Assembly (NCBI GenBank): GCA_949297075.1
Contig: CASFRX010000049.1
Location: 1-64,000, forward strand
Length of the DNA stretch: 64,000 nucleotides
Reading direction: 5' to 3'
Source: an uncultured Oscillospiraceae bacterium
Lineage (GTDB): Bacteria; Bacillota; Clostridia; Oscillospirales; Acutalibacteraceae
Shown here piece by piece: positions 8,175-15,711 of this stretch (positions are counted from its first letter, which is position 1; each line of letters starts with the position of its first letter). A program made the position numbers and the translations under genes. The notes below the pieces were generated by a model. That model had not been told where the DNA came from. It did not search any database and worked only from the letters and a program-made list of their open reading frames with translations.

Positions 8175-8204
8175 TTGAGATTATTGGCAGAGATATGATA
8201 TAAT
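8175..8204 (+). promoter_or_regulatory. Sigma-A promoter of the PHP gene
   Basis: TTGAGA, 18-base spacer, TATAAT. Confidence 0.6.
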
Positions 8205-8290
8205 AAATATGTTGCATACGCAATAATTACAAACTCTTTTATAAGAACAGTAAAAGCTGTCTAATAAAGATATTTAAGGAGAAAGCGCTG

Positions 8291-9238
8291 ATGAAGCATA
8301 TACTAATTTCTAAAGAAAAAAACCAATATGTTGCTAATTTGCATTGTCATACCACACTCTCTGATGGCAGAAAATCGCCCGAAGAAATTCGTGATGCATA
8401 TAAGGAGCAGGGGTACAGCATAGTTGCATTTTCGGATCACGATAATTATTTTGACCATAGCGATTTTTGCACAGATGATTTTGTTGCTATTAATTCCTTT
8501 GAGGCAGATATCAGCGACAATGTTGTCAGTAGCAGTCAGTTCCGAAGATGCTATCACCTCAATGCATTTAATATAAATGGTGACAAAGAAGTTGTGCTTC
8601 CTGACACACCTGACTACAGAGATATGAAAGCTGTGAATGAATATATACAGAAGCTAAAAAAATTAGGCTTTATAGTTGCGTATAATCATCCCTATTGGTC
8701 AATGCAATGTCTTGATGACTATCGTGACTTAGAAGGCTGCAGTATTGTAGAAATATATAACAATTCTGTGTTTGTTGAGGGTGGAGATGACGGACAAGAG
8801 CAGGTTTATGATGAAATGCTCCGTAGCGGAAAGCGATTGTTTTGTACTATGGCAGACGATAATCATAATGAATTTCCTTTTGGTGATGTTCGTTGCGACA
8901 GCTTCGGGGGAAAAACAGTTTTTCTTTGTGATTCACTCAGTTATGAATCTGTTATATCTGCTATGCAGAGCGGGTCATTTTATTGTACCCGTGAGCCGAG
9001 AATTTTTGAACTGACCTTAGAGGATGGTAACGTTCACATTGAGTGTTCACCGGCTCAACGTATAGCACTTTCTACTGCAGGCAGACGCACAAAGGCTTTG
9101 CATGCTCCTGTGGGTGAATATGTAACTCAAGCAGATTTTCAGCTGGAGGATGAGGATATATACTTCCGAATTGAAGTGATAGGTCCCTCGGGAAAAAAGG
9201 CGAACACCAACGCATATTTTGTTGAAGATTATAGATAA
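8291..9238 (+). CDS. PHP-domain metal-dependent phosphoesterase
   Basis: A 315-residue protein of the PHP superfamily (histidinol-phosphatase/TrpH-like), which hydrolyses phosphate esters using metal ions bound by His and Asp. Metal motifs visible: NLHCHTTLSDG (about 16-26), AFSDHDNYFD (48-57), EADIS and YNHPYW, and a late DDNH (about 198). The C-terminal 90 residues are beta-rich and unassigned. ATG 8291 is preceded by AAGGAG. It is monocistronic, with a promoter at 8175 and a terminator at 9247. The physiological substrate is not known. Confidence 0.85.
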   Translation: MKHILISKEKNQYVANLHCHTTLSDGRKSPEEIRDAYKEQGYSIVAFSDHDNYFDHSDFCTDDFVAINSFEADISDNVVSSSQFRRCYHLNAFNINGDKEVVLPDTPDYRDMKAVNEYIQKLKKLGFIVAYNHPYWSMQCLDDYRDLEGCSIVEIYNNSVFVEGGDDGQEQVYDEMLRSGKRLFCTMADDNHNEFPFGDVRCDSFGGKTVFLCDSLSYESVISAMQSGSFYCTREPRIFELTLEDGNVHIECSPAQRIALSTAGRRTKALHAPVGEYVTQADFQLEDEDIYFRIEVIGPSGKKANTNAYFVEDYR

Positions 9239-9246
9239 TTTAAAAT

Positions 9247-9283
9247 CCGGGATTCACGAAAAAGTGAGTCCCGGTGATTTTTT
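9247..9283 (+). terminator. Intrinsic terminator of the PHP gene
   Basis: CCGGGATTCAC (9247-9257) pairs with GTGAGTCCCGG (9264-9274), with TTTTTT at 9278-9283. Confidence 0.85.
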
Positions 9284-9359
9284 CGCCTGTATTTGATTGA
9301 AAAAGTGGAAAAGCATGACAAATGTTGAAAATTTACTATTAATTGATAATCTAACCTAA

Positions 9360-9388
9360 ACGGGCAGGCAGTCAAACTGCCTACCCGT
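9360..9388 (-). terminator. Hairpin, probable minus-strand terminator of a lost gene
   Basis: ACGGGCAGGCAGT/ACTGCCTACCCGT with a 3-base loop and one mismatch that becomes G-U on the minus strand. It lies just past the end of the coding remnant at 9419. Confidence 0.5.
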
Positions 9389-9418
9389 CAACAGGAAAAC
9401 TAAAATCATAGTTTTAAT

Positions 9419-9480
9419 TAGAATTCGTCAACTGCAACTCCGGCATCAAATTCAAGCCCTGCGATTAATTCTGTATGCAC
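9419..9480 (-). pseudogene. C-terminal remnant of a decayed gene
   Basis: On the minus strand a frame reads VHTELIAGLEFDAGVAVDEF and then stops, with a stop codon seven codons upstream of this piece. The composition is protein-like and a hairpin terminator follows, so this is likely the last 20 codons of a deleted gene. Family unknown. Confidence 0.4.
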
Positions 9481-9498
9481 AGGGGACGGTTCCTTGTG
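9478..9498. repeat. REP/IS200-like short hairpin
   Basis: CACAGGGGA and TTCCTTGTG form a nine-pair stem (two G-U pairs) around CGG. GGGGACGGTTC-type hairpins are dispersed in many Clostridia genomes beside Y1 (RAYT/IS200-type) transposases; I recognise the motif but see no transposase here. Confidence 0.45.
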
Positions 9499-9620
9499 TC
9501 AGCATTTTCTTATGCCTCGGCACTTTGGAATTTCTTGCAGTCTTTATTTTACTTGGACTGTCTTTAACAGTAACTATAAATTAATAAGCTATTCGGGGTT
9601 ATGCTCTGCAAATGATCAAA

Positions 9621-10313
9621 TTAGTGAGCATTAAAGCTTGCTGCTTCGCTTAACCTATCCGTCTGTGTTTTCATCCTTATGCTTGCAGATATATTCACAT
9701 TCAGAGCATACGCCGTTGTTCCAAGTGTGGTCTTCATAGGGTTATATTTCTCAATAAACAGCTCAAGGGTTTCCTTCAACACTGCTATCTGTGACTTAAG
9801 ATAAAACTCATCTTCAAACAGTGCGTAATGCACGCAGGCTCTGATTAAAATGAATATCAGCGGCGTCAGCTTCTGATAGGGAATCCCCAGCTTTGGCTCT
9901 AAGCTCTTGGCATATTCGGTGTATCGTTCGTTTACACCCTCAAAGAATTTCTTGCCGTACTCTCGGTATTTCGGGTGAGTATAGACCTGATACATCAGGC
10001 GGTATTTCTTGCCGTGTTTTTTTGCCGTCCAATAGGGTATCTCGTCAATAAACCGCCACAAGTCCTCCACATCGGTGGGCGCTTTTGCCATAAAGTCATC
10101 TTCCACCTTACTCATACAGTATTCGGTGGACTGAATGATAAGGTCATCGAGATTTTCAAAATACTGATACAGGCTCGCAACATTACAGCCGCAGGCCTCC
10201 GAAATGGCTTTTACACCCACAGCGTTGAGACCGTTCTCCGCATAACAATCAAAGCATTTTTCCATAATCTCGATTTGTTTTGCCCTGCGGGCTTCTTCGT
10301 TTACAGTGCGCAA
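9621..10313 (-). CDS. TetR/AcrR-family regulator
   Basis: A 230-residue TetR protein. The N-terminal helix-turn-helix is in FDCYAENGLNAVGVKAISEACGCNVASLYQYFENLDDL; the rest is the all-helical ligand/dimer domain. I place the start at TTG 10313: AGAGGGG lies seven bases before it, whereas the upstream ATG at 10347-10349 lies about where transcription would begin from the promoter at 10354-10382 and has no ribosome-binding site. It is divergent from the M28-like gene, with both promoters in the shared gap. TetR proteins usually repress themselves and neighbours; the -35 region overlaps an imperfect palindrome. Confidence 0.88.
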   Translation of the reverse strand: MRTVNEEARRAKQIEIMEKCFDCYAENGLNAVGVKAISEACGCNVASLYQYFENLDDLIIQSTEYCMSKVEDDFMAKAPTDVEDLWRFIDEIPYWTAKKHGKKYRLMYQVYTHPKYREYGKKFFEGVNERYTEYAKSLEPKLGIPYQKLTPLIFILIRACVHYALFEDEFYLKSQIAVLKETLELFIEKYNPMKTTLGTTAYALNVNISASIRMKTQTDRLSEAASFNAH

Positions 10314-10353
10314 TATATCGCCCCTCTTTGATAAAAAATAATTGTTCATTTAC

Positions 10354-10382
10354 ATTATATTATTTTTGCCAAAATGTGTCAA
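10354..10382 (-). promoter_or_regulatory. Consensus sigma-A promoter of the TetR gene with overlapping palindrome
   Basis: On the minus strand TTGACA, 17 bases, TATAAT (a perfect consensus). The -35 is part of the imperfect palindrome TTGaCAcA-t-TtTGgCAA, a likely autoregulatory site. Bases 10371-10390 recur at 13035-13054 with one difference. Confidence 0.85.
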
Positions 10383-10499
10383 GCTAATATTGTTGGAAAA
10401 TGTTACTATTTCACAATATTTCATCATATTATGTAGCTCGTCCATTCCATTGCTTCTAAAGTTACATTCATAATCCGTGAATTTCAATATGTTTTGCCC

Positions 10500-10528
10500 T
10501 TGCCTATGCTGGATAAATATGATACAAT
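10500..10528 (+). promoter_or_regulatory. Sigma-A promoter of the M28-like gene
   Basis: TTGCCT, 17-base spacer, TACAAT. Confidence 0.6.
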
Positions 10529-10578
10529 ACATACCGTAAAAGGAAGTTTTTTACTATTTGATACAGGAGAGGAAGCAT

Positions 10579-12063
10579 ATGAATTTTAATATTTCAAAAG
10601 AAGCATTGCTTGACGGTATGAACACCATGAACGCTTTTGGTACAAGGCTTACCGGCAGCAAGGGACACACGGATTTTATCAACTGGCTCAAAGCCGAAAT
10701 CACAAAAATGGATATTCCCATTTACAGCGATCCGTTTTATTTCAAGCGTTGGGAAGAAAAGCGTTCGTCCATTGAAATTATTGACGGCGATGAAAGAATT
10801 GCTGTTCCTGTTTCTTCGGCTTATCCCTATTCGGGTCAAACCTCGGCTGACGGAATAACCGAGGAGCTTGTTTGTGTTAACAGTATTGGCGATATTCCGA
10901 AAACAACGGGAAAAATTGCTGTTTTCAATATTAACAACATTAATTTCCTGCCCAGCGAGATAGCATTTGATAAGCGTTCAAGCTACCCTGAAGATGTTGT
11001 GCTTGAAAAGAAGTACGAGGGACCTGTTATTACAAGCTTTGTTCAGTGTTTTCAAGGCATAGTCTCAAAGCTCACGAAGGCAAAGGCTGTAATCCTTATT
11101 TGGAAAGGCTTACATGATGATATGATAAAGGGTCAGTATCTCTCCTTTATTATGGGATACCAGAATATACCTATGCTTTGGGTTACTCAGAGCGACGGAG
11201 AAAGAATAGTTGCCGCCGCAAGAAGCCGCAAAAAGGTAAACCTTGTGCTTGAGGCGGAAACCGAAGAAAACGCATTTACCGAGAGCTTCTACTGTATTCT
11301 GAAGGGCAAAAACCAAAAGGAAAATGTTATTGTCAACACCCACACGGACGGCACAAACTGCGTTGAGGAAAACGGACCCATTGCCCTCTTGGAGCTTATG
11401 AAAAACATGAAAGACCAAGAGCTTGAGAGAACTCATATTTTTGTTTTTACAACGGGACATTTCCGTTTGCCTCGCTTCAAGGATATCAGAACAGGCTCGT
11501 TCCAGTCTGCCTCTCGTTGGCTTGCTATGCACCGTGAGCTTTGGGACGGCAAAGGTGACCACTTGAAATGTGTTGCAAACCTGACTATTGAGCATCTCGG
11601 CTGTAAGGAATGGCGAAATATTGACGGCGAATATAAATACACGGGCAAGCCTGAGGTTGAACTCGTTTATACAGGCAATAAGTTCGTTGATAAGCTCTAT
11701 ATCGACACGGTTAAAGAGAGAAAAAATGTGCGCACAATGACCCTCAGGGGACACAATGCGCTCCATTTCGGCGAGGGACAAAATTTCTTCACCATGGGTG
11801 TCCCTGAAATCAGCCTCGTTCCTGCTCCTTATTATCTCTGCGTCGTCAGCGACAGCCACGAAATGGAAAAATTTGATATTGACCTTATGACAGAGCAGAC
11901 CGAAACCTTTGCAAAGCTTATCCAAAAAATCGAGCACATTTCTGCAAAACAGCTTGGCAGAAGCGATTTTTATTCCATTGTAAAGGCTAAGAGTGTTTCC
12001 GGCGGATACGATTTCAGCCTTAAAGGATTGATCGAAAAGATTTCAACAACTGTTGGCAAATAA
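10579..12063 (+). CDS. M28-like protein with degenerate metallopeptidase site
   Basis: A 494-residue protein with the layout of an M28 aminopeptidase: an N-terminal GTRLTGSKGH segment, a PA-like insert (about 90-200) and the zinc-site strand NTHTDGTN (about 256). However, the position of the catalytic Glu-Glu in M28 enzymes reads FVFTTGHFRLPRF, and the bridging Asp region reads CVEENGPIALLE. NLTIEHLGC and a GHNALHFGEGQ segment take the place of the later metal ligands. It may be a non-peptidase or a divergent hydrolase. The start is ATG 10579 after AGGAGAGG; the upstream TTG is rejected. No signal peptide is seen, so it is cytoplasmic. Divergent from the TetR gene. Confidence 0.65.
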   Translation: MNFNISKEALLDGMNTMNAFGTRLTGSKGHTDFINWLKAEITKMDIPIYSDPFYFKRWEEKRSSIEIIDGDERIAVPVSSAYPYSGQTSADGITEELVCVNSIGDIPKTTGKIAVFNINNINFLPSEIAFDKRSSYPEDVVLEKKYEGPVITSFVQCFQGIVSKLTKAKAVILIWKGLHDDMIKGQYLSFIMGYQNIPMLWVTQSDGERIVAAARSRKKVNLVLEAETEENAFTESFYCILKGKNQKENVIVNTHTDGTNCVEENGPIALLELMKNMKDQELERTHIFVFTTGHFRLPRFKDIRTGSFQSASRWLAMHRELWDGKGDHLKCVANLTIEHLGCKEWRNIDGEYKYTGKPEVELVYTGNKFVDKLYIDTVKERKNVRTMTLRGHNALHFGEGQNFFTMGVPEISLVPAPYYLCVVSDSHEMEKFDIDLMTEQTETFAKLIQKIEHISAKQLGRSDFYSIVKAKSVSGGYDFSLKGLIEKISTTVGK

Positions 12064-12106
12064 CCTCAGCGAATGATAACGAATATTGATAATCTATAAG
12101 GCGTTG

Positions 12107-12140
12107 GCCGCCCCTATGCAAGGGCGGCTGATTCTTTTGA
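12107..12140 (+). terminator. Probable terminator of the M28-like gene
   Basis: GCCGCCC (12107-12113) pairs with GGGCGGC (12122-12128); a T-rich ATTCTTTT follows. Confidence 0.5.
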
Positions 12141-12155
12141 AAATTTTTGCTTTCG

Positions 12156-12184
12156 TTGACACTTTTATGGTTTTATGGTAGTAT
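12156..12184 (+). promoter_or_regulatory. Sigma-A promoter of the EEP-family gene
   Basis: TTGACA, 17 bases, TAGTAT. Confidence 0.75.
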
Positions 12185-12216
12185 TATTTTATAATAATTT
12201 TTAGGAAGTGATACAT

Positions 12217-12978
12217 ATGCGAATAATGTCTTTTAATATCCGCTGTGGCGATGTTAACGATGACCCGTGGGAAAACAGAGTCGGCATCGTGGCTAGGACG
12301 ATTCTTGAAAGCGGCAGTGATACCGTTGGCGTGCAGGAGGCTCATAATGAATGGATGGAGGCTCTGAAGAGTACCATACAAGATAAATATGATTACATAG
12401 GTGTCGGTAGGGATGACGGCAAAAAGAAAGGGGAATACTCTGCAATTTTCTATTTGAAAGATAAATACGAAGTTGTTGAAAGCGGCACATTCTGGCTTTC
12501 CGAAGAGCCGAATAAGCCCTCTTACGGTTGGGATGCAAAATGCCGCCGTGTTTGCACATGGGGCGTTTTTGAGAATAAAGAAACAAAAGAAAAATTTGTT
12601 CACTTAAACACTCATTTTGACCATATAGGTGTTGTTGCAAGGCGCAACAGCGTTGAAATGATTATTGAAAGAGCCAAGGCTTTTGCAGATTTGCCCGTTG
12701 TTTTTACAGCTGATATGAATGTTGAAGAGGGCTCGGAAAACTATAATCAGTTTGTAAATTCCGGATTTTTCCGTGATACTAAAAAAATTGCTGCCGACAC
12801 TATGAGTTATTGCACTTATCATGATACAAAGCCCGAAGAACACGCTAAAGACATTATTGATTATGTTATGATTAATGACAAGTTCAAGGCCTTGACATAC
12901 AAGGTCATAACAGAGGGAGTAGACGGGCGCTTCGTTTCCGACCACTACCCCATTTATGCAGATATAGAGATTTGTTAA
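12217..12978 (+). CDS. Endonuclease/exonuclease/phosphatase (EEP) family hydrolase
   Basis: A 253-residue cytoplasmic EEP-fold protein, a family that includes AP endonucleases, sphingomyelinases and inositol phosphatases. Motifs: SFNIRCGD (Asn of motif 1), VGVQEAHNEW (catalytic metal-binding Glu), LNTHFDHIG, VVFTADMNVEEGS (Asp-x-Asn), IIDYVMI and the C-terminal SDHYPI. The length fits the phosphodiesterase/phosphatase branch rather than DNA repair ExoIII. The start is ATG 12217, eight bases after TTAGGAAG; the GTG at 12208 overlaps that site. The substrate is unknown. Confidence 0.85.
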   Translation: MRIMSFNIRCGDVNDDPWENRVGIVARTILESGSDTVGVQEAHNEWMEALKSTIQDKYDYIGVGRDDGKKKGEYSAIFYLKDKYEVVESGTFWLSEEPNKPSYGWDAKCRRVCTWGVFENKETKEKFVHLNTHFDHIGVVARRNSVEMIIERAKAFADLPVVFTADMNVEEGSENYNQFVNSGFFRDTKKIAADTMSYCTYHDTKPEEHAKDIIDYVMINDKFKALTYKVITEGVDGRFVSDHYPIYADIEIC

Positions 12979-13034
12979 GAGATAATAAATATGACTTTTG
13001 AATCTTTGGAAAATGCCGATGAACCGTTTTAAAG

Positions 13035-13054
13035 AAAATGTGTCAAGTTAATAT
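13035..13054. repeat. 20-base sequence shared with the TetR promoter
   Basis: AAAATGTGTCAAGTTAATAT here matches 19 of 20 bases at 10371-10390, over the TetR gene's promoter. It lies 82 bases upstream of the -35 of the GPH transporter gene. Candidate second site of the same regulator. Confidence 0.5.
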
Positions 13055-13135
13055 AATTTACACTACTTGCGGCCAAACTGTCTTTTATCAATTATTATTC
13101 CGTCTCAATTTGGGATTAATGCTAAAATGTGGCTA

Positions 13136-13164
13136 TTGATTATTTTGCGAAAAAATAGTATAAT
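13136..13164 (+). promoter_or_regulatory. Sigma-A promoter of the GPH transporter
   Basis: TTGATT, 17 bases, TATAAT. Confidence 0.75.
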
Positions 13165-13196
13165 TGAATAAAATAATTCCCCGAAAGGAGAAAAAT

Positions 13197-14618
13197 ATGA
13201 ACAATACGACAGTACGCCCCTTCGGTATGCGGGATAAGCTTGGCTATGCAATGGGCGATATGGGCTGTAATTTCTCGTTCCAGCTCATCAGCACATTCAT
13301 GCAGCTTTTCTATATGCAGTATATCGGTATCAGGACAGAGGATTATGCGGTAATCATCCTTATCTCAAAGTTTTGGGACGCTATCAACGATGTGCTTATC
13401 GGCAACCTTGTTGACACAAAGCGCATTGGCAAAAAGAGCAAGTATATGCCATGGATTATCATCGGCGGCGCAACCTTGATTATATTCAGCGTTATGATTT
13501 TTGCGCCTGTAAAGGATTTTGATTATTGGGCAAAGTATGTCTGGTGTCTTATTTCATATTGCTTGTGGTCAGTTTCCTACACAATGATTAATGTGCCCTA
13601 CGGTTCACTCCATTCGGTTATTACCGATGAACCTCAGCAGAGAACCTCCCTTTCCACCTTCCGTTCAATCGGTGCGGCACTGCCTGCAGTCATTGTTATG
13701 ATGGTTTTACCCAACATTGTCTATTCGGAATCCGTCGCTCCCACAGGCGAAAAGGTTCAAAATTTAAAGGGCGAAACTTTGCTTCCTGTTGCCGTTGTTA
13801 TGTCCGTTTTGGCATTCGTAGTTCTTTGGGCTATGACAAAGCTTGTTAAAGAGCGTGTGGTTCGTGAGAATACAGGCGAAAGCAAAATGGGTTTGCAGAG
13901 CTTCTTATCAGCGTTTAAGTCTTTTTTCACAAACCGTGCAATGATTGGCGCAACTATTGCAACCATTGCTCAGGTTGCCCTGTTCAATTCCACCTTGTCC
14001 CTTAACAACATGGTTTTCCAGTATTTCTTTAAAGATACTTCAAAAATCATGTTTGCTATGGTAGGCAGTTATCTTCCCATGATTGTCATGATGGCTCTTG
14101 TGGGCAAGCTCACTGCAAGATTCGGCAAAAAGGCTGTCTGCGCTGTTTCAACATTAGTCAGCGCTATTGCAGGTCTTGTGTTCGTCTTTGTGCCTCTCCA
14201 GCCAAATACATTCGGCATGGCACTTTATATAGTTGCTCTCATGCTTATCAACACAGGCGGATGCACCTTCCAAATTACGGTTTGGGCTATTGTTGCCGAC
14301 TGTATCGAAGTCAGCTACCACAAAACAAAGAAGAGCGAGGAAGGCTCACTTTACGCTTTGTATTCTTTCTTCCGCAAGCTTTCACAGGGCATCGGTCAGG
14401 CTGTTGTTGCATTGAGCCTCGGATTAATTGGATTTGTTGAGGGTGAGGGCGCTGTTCAGCCCGCAGGCTTTGGTGAGAGACTTGAAAAGCTCTATATTAT
14501 TCTCCTCACTATTGGCTCGGTTGTAGCTTATCTCGGTATTCAGTTTGTCTATAACATAGGCAAAAAGGAAGAGGAAGGATTTAAAAAAGAAGCAGAAAAA
14601 ATAGAAGCTAAACAATAA
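13197..14618 (+). CDS. GPH-family (glycoside-pentoside-hexuronide:cation) symporter
   Basis: A 473-residue membrane protein with about 12 hydrophobic segments. The GPH signature is clear: GYAMGDMGCNFSFQLI near the start, KFWDAINDVLIGNLVDTKR, and the VPYGSLHSVITDEPQQRTSLSTFR region with conserved polar residues. The family imports di- and oligosaccharides or glycosides with H+ or Na+. The start is ATG 13197 after AAGGAG, 33 bases beyond the promoter -10. It stands alone between its own promoter and a bidirectional terminator. Substrate unknown; a regulatory link to the TetR gene is suggested only by the shared 20-base sequence. Confidence 0.88.
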   Translation: MNNTTVRPFGMRDKLGYAMGDMGCNFSFQLISTFMQLFYMQYIGIRTEDYAVIILISKFWDAINDVLIGNLVDTKRIGKKSKYMPWIIIGGATLIIFSVMIFAPVKDFDYWAKYVWCLISYCLWSVSYTMINVPYGSLHSVITDEPQQRTSLSTFRSIGAALPAVIVMMVLPNIVYSESVAPTGEKVQNLKGETLLPVAVVMSVLAFVVLWAMTKLVKERVVRENTGESKMGLQSFLSAFKSFFTNRAMIGATIATIAQVALFNSTLSLNNMVFQYFFKDTSKIMFAMVGSYLPMIVMMALVGKLTARFGKKAVCAVSTLVSAIAGLVFVFVPLQPNTFGMALYIVALMLINTGGCTFQITVWAIVADCIEVSYHKTKKSEEGSLYALYSFFRKLSQGIGQAVVALSLGLIGFVEGEGAVQPAGFGERLEKLYIILLTIGSVVAYLGIQFVYNIGKKEEEGFKKEAEKIEAKQ

Positions 14619-14639
14619 AGCTCGAATTGCGCATAAAAA

Positions 14640-14680
14640 ATGACCCCTGCGTTCATATGAACGCAGGGGTCATAAATTTT
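14640..14680. terminator. Bidirectional intrinsic terminator
   Basis: A perfect palindrome, 14641-14656 with 14657-14672, flanked by an A-run on the left and TTTTT on the right. It serves the convergent GPH gene and the ACT/ior operon. Confidence 0.92.
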
Positions 14681-14688
14681 TAGCTTTC

Positions 14689-15117
14689 TTATATTATCTC
14701 TTCCTGAGCAACAAGCTTGATGCCGCCTGCTTTGAGAGCTTTAGCAGCTGCGACATTGTCTTCTACACGGATGATGATGAATGCCTTGCCCATTTCGGGG
14801 GTGAGGAAAGCGTAAACATATTCAAGGCTGATTTTGTTATCTGCAAGCAGTGACATAGCATCGGCAAATGCGCCGGGTGTGTCGTCAATTTCCACAACGA
14901 GAACTTCGGTTACGGAGCAGGTGATGCCCTCTGCTTTAAGGGCGTTTTCAGCTTTAACATAGTCGGAAACAATGAGCCTGAAAATACCGAAATCGGTGGT
15001 ATCTGCCATGCACAGCGCACGGATGCTTATGCCGTTATCTGCAAGTATTCTTGTAACGGTTGAAAGCTTGCCGTGCTTATTTTCAACAAAAACGGAAATC
15101 TGTTTTACAGGTGTCAT
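14689..15117 (-). CDS. Tandem ACT-domain protein
   Basis: A 142-residue protein made of two ACT domains (about 1-65 and 70-142; VENKHGKLSTVTRILADNGISIRAL and VEIDDTPGAFADAMSLLADN are the two ligand-binding turns). Stand-alone tandem ACT proteins of this type are regularly the last gene of clusters with indolepyruvate oxidoreductase and phenylacetate-CoA ligase, and are thought to sense amino acids. It lies 20 bases after iorB in the same operon and ends at the shared terminator at 14640. The aromatic amino-acid ligand is inferred from context. Confidence 0.88.
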   Translation of the reverse strand: MTPVKQISVFVENKHGKLSTVTRILADNGISIRALCMADTTDFGIFRLIVSDYVKAENALKAEGITCSVTEVLVVEIDDTPGAFADAMSLLADNKISLEYVYAFLTPEMGKAFIIIRVEDNVAAAKALKAGGIKLVAQEEII

Positions 15118-15137
15118 TTTTTATCCCTGCCTTTTTA

Positions 15138-15707
15138 TTAATAATTATAACCCAAATCGAAGGCTTTAAGATTAAGCTCCAAGAATTTTGTGGGAACAGT
15201 TGCCTTAACGGCTTCTACCCACGTTTCGTAGGCAATGTCTGTCTTAGCGGCAAGAACGCCCATTAAAACGACATTAACTGCTTTTGAGGAGCCTGCCTCA
15301 ACTGCAAGCGAAAGTGCATCGATTGAGGTTATATCAGCTCCTGCGGCAGAAATTGCCTCAATTACGCCGCTCGGATATTCGGCTGTGCCGATAACAACGG
15401 GCATGGGGTCGATTTTCTGAGTGTTGACTATTAATTTGCCGCCTTTTTTGAGAAAGGGCAGCCATCTTGCGGCTTCAAGCTGTTCAAAGGACAGAATGTA
15501 ATCTGCCTCGCCTTTTTCGATAATGGGGGAGTAGACCTCCTCGCCGTATTTAACATAGGTTACAACGCTGCCGCCGCGCTGGCTCATGCCGTGAACCTCG
15601 CTGACCTTAACGTCATAGCCCTTTGCCGTTAAAACCGCACCGAGCAGACGGCTTGAAAGGAGAGTTCCCTGTCCGCCTACGCCAACTATCATTACGCTTT
15701 TAGTCAT
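15138..15707 (-). CDS. iorB: Indolepyruvate:ferredoxin oxidoreductase, beta subunit
   Basis: A 189-residue gamma/beta-type domain of 2-oxoacid:ferredoxin oxidoreductases (VGVGGQGTLLSSRLLG near the N-terminus, SEVHGMSQRGG, then KGEADYILSFE). With IorA it interconverts arylpyruvates and arylacetyl-CoA using ferredoxin. The start is ATG 15707, nine bases after AGAAAGGAG; the upstream ATG (15728) lies inside iorA and before that site. Only four bases separate it from the iorA stop, so the two subunits are coupled. Confidence 0.93.
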   Translation of the reverse strand: MTKSVMIVGVGGQGTLLSSRLLGAVLTAKGYDVKVSEVHGMSQRGGSVVTYVKYGEEVYSPIIEKGEADYILSFEQLEAARWLPFLKKGGKLIVNTQKIDPMPVVIGTAEYPSGVIEAISAAGADITSIDALSLAVEAGSSKAVNVVLMGVLAAKTDIAYETWVEAVKATVPTKFLELNLKAFDLGYNY

Positions 15708-15711
15708 GGTA

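Noticed and set aside
11110-11937. 275-codon open frame on the minus strand
   Set aside because: Lies wholly within the M28-like gene in another frame; no ribosome-binding site, no recognisable domain, atypical composition.
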